Assembly (NCBI GenBank): GCA_932294295.1
Contig: OW028576.1
Coordinates: forward strand, 43,502,247-43,566,246
From: Alitta virens
Taxonomy: Eukaryota > Annelida > Polychaeta > Phyllodocida > Nereididae
Direction: 5' to 3'
Length of the DNA: 64,000 nt
The notes beneath the pieces were generated by a model. That model was given only the letters and a program-made list of their open reading frames with translations. It had not been told where the DNA came from and did no database searches. Position 1 is the stretch's first letter, and every line of letters begins with the position of its first letter. Of this stretch, positions 56,165-64,000 are shown one piece after another. Made by a program: the position numbers and the translations under genes.

Positions 56165-59100
56165 AGAATGGTTGCGCAGTAGTGTTTAAATCGATCAAAA
56201 ACTTCAATAGCCTTTGATCAAAGATTTGGCATGCTATGGTCAAATATGGTTGTGCCCAAAAGTATAAATACACTTGAATCTTTTATTTTGATGGTTTTTA
56301 ATGCAGAAAATGAAACCCATATTGAAACAAACAACTTTTAAAGTTTTATCAATTTAAATGTGATCTGGTTTTATCCGAATCGACGGATAACATTTTTATC
56401 CTGGATGGTTTAAACTGCCGGTTTAGTAGCTAAATCGTCCCTCGAATATAACTGCCAACTCTGAATGACAGAAAAGATGATATCAGTAAAATTGAAATTG
56501 ATATTCATACAGAAAACAGGATCATTGCGCACTGTATTACAATTAAGGGGGGGGGGGTGCAAAGACATTATTCCCCCCACCCTCCCCTCAATTAAAAGTT
56601 TCAGGCACTTAGTCCAGGAAAAAAAATTATTTAATTTGAACATAGATATAACAAGATTCCCTTTCGGTAGCAGTCAGTTGCAATGATGGGTGACACAGGG
56701 CAACAAGCTGCCAAGTTTCTTCTTTACACGGTGTTAGTCTCGGCAACGACAGGTAAGCTGAACTACAGAGCATTGAAACGGTCAGTTAGTGTTGTGAGGG
56801 GCGAAGGTCATGTTGTGGGGGGCAGAGTTCTTATTGTGGGTTGCAGACCACATAAATATTACGAAAACAGTTGGTAAGTTTATATGCTATTTCTATGAGG
56901 CTTTTACAGGAATGGAGTATGTTATTAGTTGGCAACCTTCACGATGATATGCCTCTTTGTACTGGTCAGTGATGTAAATACAGCATTTTGTCTATAAAAA
57001 TGGTTTATTAGTTAGAGGTGCAATGAAAACTTCCTTATACACATCTTCTTTCCGATTTTTCTTGCCATTAATATGAAGGCAACAGACAATTATTTAAGCA
57101 CACCCAAATCCCAACACAAAGCTGCATAGCTGTACTAGAAAATATTGATTAAAATAGGATTTTTTGTAATCTTTTTTTTATCATTTATTTGCAAACTTCT
57201 TCCTGTGAGTATAGCAAAGCTCATCCCGTGGATGTCCAAATTATCCATGCCTATAGCTACTGCAATATTGTTGAGGTGGATGTAATGATGAACAACACGG
57301 AGTGTAGCTTGGCAAAGAGGGTGGCATTTAATCCTCAGCACTAAGAAAACTTTACCGGAAATCGCATCTGTGCCATGAAATTCTTGAGCTAGGTCATAGA
57401 TCTTAAAGCCGGAATAAGTACTATAGAGGCATTTCATAGATAAATTTCAAAAAGAGGCCAGGGACATAAACCTGCAAACTCTGAAATTTAGCGCTATGTC
57501 TGAACTGCAATTAAACCAGGCTAAAGCTAAAAATTTAATGGTAATGATAATCTTTATAAGACCCCGAAAATGACAAAATTTCATTTATTTTTTAAAGTTC
57601 ATGGTATACTACTCTTAAAAGAAACAGAATATCAGCCTAATTTTACATACTGTGAATCTATTTATTGATGAGATATACCAGGATAAAAGCATGCTTGGTA
57701 AATATTTGGAAGATTGGTGTCCGCCTGATCATTCAGTGGGACCTATCTGATTATTTATCAATAATTGGTGGTAAGTCACTGTTAATTGAATGGATGATAA
57801 CCAAAGGTCAATATTTCCTCCTTCGTGTACTTTTTAACTAGATATTGATAATTTGATATTCATGTATATAATATTTTGTGTATCTTGATTTTTTTTTCTA
57901 GTGGAATTTATGACCTCTGCGACTGTGACAGTTGAGGAAGGAAGAGCAGCCATTTTGACCTGTCCTGGTTTTGTACCCAATCCAGAAAAAGAAAATTATG
58001 CAGTATTCAACTGGCACAAGGCAAGCCGGTCAAATAGATCAGCTCAGACCCAAGTGGCCTTGTATGACAAAACAAATGGAGCCCAGAACTCATTGGGTGA
58101 CTTGTTAGGCAGAGCTACAATTGACAGCACAACAGGAGCATTGGAAATCCCTCAAACAAGAGTGTCTGATGACCATTTCTACACCTGCTTGTTTTTTAAC
58201 ACTGCATCAGGACGCATGGGAAATGAAACACAGCTGGTTATTACAGGTAATATATCAAAAACTAATTCATATTTCTGTCTAGCAGATAAGTTGCTTGATT
58301 AAGCCTAAACTTTGTTATGGCATTTTCTCTTGCTTTCTCTTTCAATCATATTCCTGCCTCACTTACTATTGGATGCTTTTTATTTCGCTTAAAAAATGAT
58401 ATATTATAATTTTTGCTGTACCTATTAATGACTATTTAAGGACTGCTGATTGAACTGAGTGATTGCTATTTAAATCATGTATACTTTATTCTGTGCAAAA
58501 TTAATTTTACACATTGATAATTTACATTTGAATCGTTCTACTGAACAACCACTGTTTACTTGATCTTAAAGTGTCTCATAACTATATATGGGTGGCATGT
58601 TCCTGTGTAGATCTTTAATTGTGTTTTTAAGCTATTGACATGGTAAGACTAAAATAAATTTTTTATTGCTTGCTTAACTTGCTTACCATTACATACTTAA
58701 TTACTTGCTAACAATATAATTTTTGCAAGGACATTTTCAAATGAAGCACTCAGAATTTGTTGAAGGTGCTTGTTATTGAAATAGAATGTAGCAGGCAATA
58801 GGGAAAATTTATGCTAAACCTGCATTGTCTGTCAACATAATAATCTTAGTGATTGCTATTTAAATCATGTATACTTTATTTTGCTTCATTATACAAATCT
58901 GCAAAATTAGTTTTACACATTGATAATTTACATTTGAATTGTTCTACTGACCAACCACTGTTTACTTGATCTTAAAGTGTCTCATAACTATATATGGGTG
59001 CATTGTCTGTCAACATAATAATTTTCTGAAAATGTATCAAATATTTGAAAATCACCTTACACTGGATTTGGCATCATCATCCATTGTTTAGTATTGTGAC

Positions 59101-62100
59101 ATCATCACTTGGTTTGCTTACATATTGAGTTTTAAAATTATTTGAATATACTAAATCTGGAGACAAACCAGCTTTAATAGTGAATATTGCAATATTGAAA
59201 AGAGTATATTGAATAAGCATGTCTATATTTGTCTTGCAGTGACTCCATCTGAAAGTGATCTCAAAGTAACTGCAAGTCCACCTGATCCAGTCAGAGAGGG
59301 AACATCAGTCACCTTCAAATGCAGTGCATCGAGAGTAAAACCTCCTCCCGAAGAAATGTTTTGGAAATTTACTGATGATGAAAACCTACAAGCAGGACAG
59401 TACAAAAATGAAACAAACAGTGATAAATTGACTTCTTCAGTGTCTGTGGAGTATACAATGACTGTTAATAGAAGTGATGATGGAAGAAAGCTCAACTGTT
59501 ATTATGTCACTGCGACAGAAAATGCAACCATCAGCTCAGAAGAAGCAACTGTCAAGGTTCTGTGTAAGTGTTGATTTATAAGTTTCTTTTCAAAGACCTT
59601 AATTTCTTGTAATGGTGTAATTCTGGTTCATAAAGTATCTTCGGTGAACAATCACAGTAACTAATTGATCGTTAAGGTCTTTAGGATTACAAGTTGTTGG
59701 TGAATTAATAATATATTGTAAGAGAAGAGGTGGCCTCTACTTCAGCAACAGAAAGTAGGTAGTAGTACCTAACTTGAACTTAACTAATATTTTGTGAGTC
59801 TTGTTAGTGTGGGCTATTATTTAAAAGCATTTTGTTACACTTGATGCTGTGTCAAAGTTGCGGTACCATTATTGGCCCAACCACCCTTTATGATTGAGCT
59901 GGATGGATAAACTGGTTTTGTATGATTTTACAATATTTGTAAACGATATTTGCAATTAAAGATATTTCAAAAGGTGCTATTTTACTATTTTTCCAGCATA
60001 ATTTAATGACCTGCTGTATTTTAATTATTTTCTATTGTGTTTTTATTTTATTGCAGACAAACCATCAGGCCAACCAAATATAAGGGGGGACAAGAAAGCA
60101 GTCAAAATCAACTCTACAGTTACATTAACATGTGACACTGCTAGTGTTAATGGCAGCATCACTTGGTACAAGTGGCTTTTTGCAAATGGAAATGAACTTG
60201 GAAACACGACTGAAAAGACATGGACATACACAGCTAAAAGTGGCGAGGAGACTCTCCAGTTTGTATGTATTGCTGGAAATGCTGCAGGCCAGAGTGAGAA
60301 CTCCTCAGTGATTTATATTAAAGTACAAAGCGTAGGTGTGTATGATCGCTGGTTATTATATATATTTGCCCATCAGGGGTTTCTTTTTCATTACAGCAAC
60401 TTGACTATCATCTGTCGAGCGATGTTGAGATAAGTAGATTGTCTTGGTACAATTATTGTTACGTCACTACTCGGGGAGGGTGTGGGGGGGACGGTGTCTT
60501 TAGAATGGTCGAGAACTGAGCGTTTAAGTATGTAGGTTAATGAATACTGTAGTAGTCTCCTATGGCGACGGTTGGACCTTTGCGAGGCGAGAAATAAGGG
60601 CTGTGTTACAGTGTACTGAAACAAGGTCATGACGATACTATCAAAAACCAGGTGCATCTGATGCGCGATATCATTCCTCGTTTAAAGGATATATATATTG
60701 AATGTAATATTTGGTTATCTTGATTTTTTTTTTTAGTGGAATTTTTTACCTCTACGACTGTGACAGTTGAGGAAGGGAAAGCAGCCATTTTGAACTGTCC
60801 TGGTTTTGTACCCAATCCAGAACAAGAGAGATATGCCATATTCAACTGGTTCAAGGCAAGCCATTCAAATACATCAGGTCAGTTAAGAGTGGCCTTTCAT
60901 GACAAAACAGATGGAGCCCAGAACTCAATGGGTGACTTGTCAGGCAGAGCTACAATTGATGGCACAACAGGAGCATTAGAAATCCCTCAAACAAGAGTGT
61001 CTGATGACCATGTCTACACCTGTGACTTTGCTAACACTGCATCAGGAGACATCCAAAATGAAACACAGCTGGTTATTACAGGTAAGTCATAAAATAATTC
61101 AAATCTCTGTCTAGCGGATAAATTGCTTGATTAAGCCTTAAATTTGTTAGAGCATTTTCTCTTGGTTCTCTCTTTCATATTCCTCTCTCAATTGCTATTG
61201 GATGGTTTGTTTTTCCTTCAAACCCTTTTTTTTTTTTTTTTGCACCATGAATGGCTATTTGAGGACTACTGATTAAACTTAGTGATTGCTATTTAAATCA
61301 TGTTTACTTAATTTTGCTGCATTAGAAAAATATGTAAAATTAGTTTTATAATTGATAATTTACATTTAAATCATGTTAATAATGATATGTTTCATGTAAT
61401 TTACCACTGTTTACTTGATCTTAAAGTGTCTCATAACTATATAAGTGTTTTTTTTAAAGCTATTGACATGGTAAGACTATAGCTTGCTTGCTTAACTTAC
61501 TTACCATTAGATACTTAATTACTTAGTAAATTTATAAATTTTGTAAGGACATTTTCGAATGAAACACTCAGAATTTGTTGAAAGTGCTTGTTATTGAAAT
61601 ACAATGTACCAGCAGGAAAATTTATGCTAAACCTGCATTGTCTGTCAGGGCATTCTAAATTAGTGTAAGCTAATGATTCTATCAGGCATTAATTTACAAA
61701 ACATAAATCATTAATTGAGAGAAAATCCAGATCAAAACATAGTGAACACAATGGATTTGGCATCATCATCCATTGTTTAGTATTGTGACATCTTCACTTG
61801 GTTTGCTTACATAGTGAGTTTTAAAATTATTTGAATATACTAAATCTGGAGACAAACCAGCTTTAATAGTGAATATTGCAATATTGAATAGAGTATATTG
61901 AATAAGCATGTCTTTATTTGTCTTGCAGTGACTCCATCTGAAAGTGATCTCAAAGTAACTGCAAGTCCACCTGATCCAGTCAGAGAGGGAACATCAGTCA
62001 CCTTCAAATGCAGTGCATCGAGAGTAAAACCTCCTCCTGAAGAAATGTTCTGGAAATTTACTGATGATGAAAACCTACAAGCAGGACAGTACAAAAATGA

Positions 62101-62483
62101 AACAAACAGTGATAAATTGACTTCTTCAGTGTCTGTGGAGTATTCTATGACTGTTAATAGAAGTGATGATGGAAGAAAGCTCAACTGTTATTATGTCACT
62201 GCGACCGAAAATGCAACCATCAGCTCAGAAGAAGCAACTGTCAAGGTTCTGTGTAAGTGTTGATTTATAAGTTTCTTTTCAAAGACCTTAATTTCTTGTA
62301 ATGGTGTAATTCTGGTTCATAAAGTATCTTCAGTGAACAATCACAGTAACTAATTGATCGTTAAGTTCTTAAGGATTACAAGTTGTTGGTGAATTAATAA
62401 TATATTGTAAGAGAAGAGGTGGCCTCTACTTCAGCAACAGAAAAGTGCCTTTCAGGGGCCTTCCTAGCTTTATCATGTAGGTA
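56165..62483 (+). repeat. Ig locus duplication block 2
   Basis: Paralogous to block 1 (45535-51053), and it continues through a fourth Ig2 exon and the start of the following intron. Similarity to the equivalent introns after 48675 and 59563 ends abruptly at about 62483, where foreign sequence starts. The V-Ig2 intron of this block also contains its own ~390-bp tandem duplication (units starting near 58471 and 58861). Confidence 0.9.
56683..62252 (+). CDS. Ig-superfamily gene B: signal peptide + V, Ig2, Ig3, V, Ig2 (continues or broken)
   Basis: Recent paralogue of gene A. Exons: signal 56683-56752; V 57902-58246; Ig2 59240-59563; Ig3 60057-60335; V 60737-61081; Ig2 61929-62252. All phases are 1-1. 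The signal exon differs from gene A by two residues. Its first V domain differs from that of gene A by five residues, and its second V domain differs much more (23 residues from the V at 49884). A third-domain exon expected after 62252 is not found before a mobile element takes over at 62484, so the gene either continues beyond the window or ends broken. Canonical Cys-Trp-Cys residues are intact in all five Ig domains. Secreted or membrane form, ligand and function are unknown. Confidence 0.78.
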
Positions 62484-64000
62484 AGGGTGTAGCTGATCCC
62501 CTTTGATTTTTGCAGAATACATCATATCGAACTCAACTATTTTCTGTGAGTGAGGTTCGGTATGTAAATGATTATGGTGCAATATGATGGAAATCGATTG
62601 ATGTTAAGGGGCTCCTCATTGCGATTGAAAAGTCTTTTTTTCATAAAATCGCAATTTTACGCCCAAATTTCCCAACACCATTAAATGTAAACATGAACCA
62701 GAAAATGGCAAGAATTTCAGAGGCATGAAAATGAATCTAGCTTTAATTATGCTACATATAACAACATTTGGCACTTGATATTCAACACAAAAGTCTGTCT
62801 AAAGATGCAAGAACCAGGTTTCATGTTCCTCCGATTTTCGCCTTTTCCTTTGGTTGGGGACTGATTTTCTATTGTTCTCGACAACTTGAAGTACATTCTG
62901 ATAGACATCCTAACTTTTTGCCGACGAAAGAAATTCAGCTGCCAGCTTGACGCCGCGTTCAGCACTGTCGTTACACACCTAAAGTTCTCGTGCAACTTTC
63001 ACGCCTTGCTTGTACGAATCCAGTGTGTCCCACTCATTTGGAACTTGTTCTAGAAAACTGGCGTCAATGTGGAGTAAATCAACGAATTTCCAAGAGTCTG
63101 AGCCGCATAAATCTTCTAACACTGTGTCGTTTGTGAATCAAAGTTTGGATACATAGGCTTTCCGTATCCAGTTCCTCTGCGGCTTTAATGATTTTATTTT
63201 TTCGGTGATCGAAGTATTGCTTCTGCGATTCTGTGCTTCTGCTCGAAGTCCACTGAATTATCAAACAAGGTAAGAGGAATCATATCCGGCACCAGATACC
63301 ACAAATGATTTTGAAAGCCTTTCATTATTGCATTTCCCACAACAGAATAGATTTTGATGAAGTTGGTGATATTTGTTATTATATGTTCTGAAGACAATTC
63401 CATTCCTCTGCCAGACCGATAGTCGCATTACTAATCAGATCCCCTGCTCGCTGAGACGACTTGATGGGTAACGCTGAAACACCGAGTAACTTCATGCCAC
63501 CGATGCCAGAAATCAGCACTGGAAGTCTGTCATCCTTCACGTATTTATCAGACAAGTGTTTCCATCAATTTACTATCCCAGTGGATAGCCGCGGCAATCA
63601 GAGCAGTCCAATCAGAATGGATCTGCTCAGCAATTTCAGTAGCTGTTTGTCTACGATAACGATATGACTGAGTCAGGTTCAGATTTACGGAAGAAGTGTT
63701 ACCTTTACAAGAGCTTATAAGAGACTCCACAGTCGCTGCTAACGCTGTGGGTGAGATGTTATTTCGGACTGCAGTAGACACTAGTTTCGGTGCTTTGAGG
63801 ATATCATACAGAATGTAAACATCAGATCCAGTTTTCTTTAGCCTTCTAAGAGGAATAGTACACTTAGGCGGTGGAGTGAAGTCCTCATCTGGTTCGTCGG
63901 ATGCTGAAGACAAGGTTTGGTCATTTTGGTCATTTTGCTCAGCGCTGCACTGCGATGCTAACTGTCGCTCTATTTCCCTTTCCTGTTGAATTTTTTCTGC
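62484..64000 (-). pseudogene. Decayed invertebrate transposon protein gene, partial
   Basis: On the minus strand a frame enters from the right edge and runs to 63548. It starts with a Gln/Glu-rich stretch, then SSASDEPDEDFTPPP and a block ending AIHWDSKL. After a frameshift near 63560 the protein similarity continues as DDRLPVLISGIGGMKLLGV and AEEWNCLQNI. After another shift near 63400 the frame continues as NFIKIYSVVGN and further. This order (acidic/PPP N-terminus, HWDxKL, DRLPVLVSG-like) is that of a repetitive protein family common in invertebrate genomes and thought to be transposon-encoded. Multiple frameshifts mark it as dead. The left end interrupts an Ig-locus intron at about 62484. 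The right end lies outside the window. Confidence 0.6.

Noticed and set aside
1..64000. CRISPR array, bacterial operon or prophage
   Set aside because: No regularly spaced repeats with unique spacers. Genes are intron-bearing and eukaryotic.

Overview
The window is nuclear DNA of an animal. Most genes are split by GT-AG introns of roughly 0.3-3 kb, non-coding DNA is A+T rich, and short palindromic transposons and tRNA-derived SINEs are abundant. The gene set (RRP1, CENATAC/CCDC84, SC5D, ATP synthase subunit g, a microsomal P450, tandem Ig-domain genes) is metazoan. The repeat style (A-run/G-run foldback elements, GATA microsatellites) suggests a marine invertebrate, perhaps an echinoderm or another invertebrate deuterostome. 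The sequence does not prove the species. || Layout. 1-5.3 kb: an intronless acyl-CoA oxidase-family gene (+). 5.3-13.5 kb: a 13-exon RRP1-type ribosome-biogenesis gene (-). 13.57-19.7 kb: the minor-spliceosome factor CENATAC/CCDC84 (+, 9 exons). Its start codon lies only 95 bp from that of RRP1, so the two share a bidirectional promoter. 21.5-24.4 kb: C5-sterol desaturase SC5D (+, 5 coding exons). 28.3-29.6 kb: mitochondrial ATP synthase subunit g (-, 3 exons). 30.1-39.0 kb: a complete 7-exon cytochrome P450 (-) whose first intron holds a decayed LINE inside GATA-type microsatellite. 39-45.5 kb: gene-poor DNA with SINEs, MITEs and a hAT element with a perfect 8-bp target duplication. 45.5-62.5 kb: a tandemly duplicated locus of secreted or receptor-like immunoglobulin-superfamily genes. 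62.5-64 kb: a decayed transposon protein gene on the - strand interrupts the Ig array. || The Ig locus is the most novel part. Two copies of a signal-peptide exon, each with its own duplicated upstream DNA, precede repeated three-exon modules: a V-set domain of 115 codons, a second Ig domain of 107-108 codons and a third Ig domain of 93 codons. Every internal exon is phase 1-1, so exons can be added, lost or spliced across copies without a frameshift. Duplicated introns are nearly identical. Between the most similar V exon pair (49.9 and 60.7 kb) I count by hand 23 amino-acid-changing codons against 7 silent ones, clustered in CDR-like loops. The second-domain exons at 59.2 and 61.9 kb differ by 1 replacement and 3 silent codons. 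That pattern fits a diversifying recognition receptor (innate immune or allorecognition), but no function is shown. No transmembrane exon was recognised. || The housekeeping genes do not form an operon-like unit. The only tight coupling is the divergent RRP1/CENATAC pair. Exon joins were derived by eye from GT/AG sites, reading frame and family similarity, and the phases close in every complete model.
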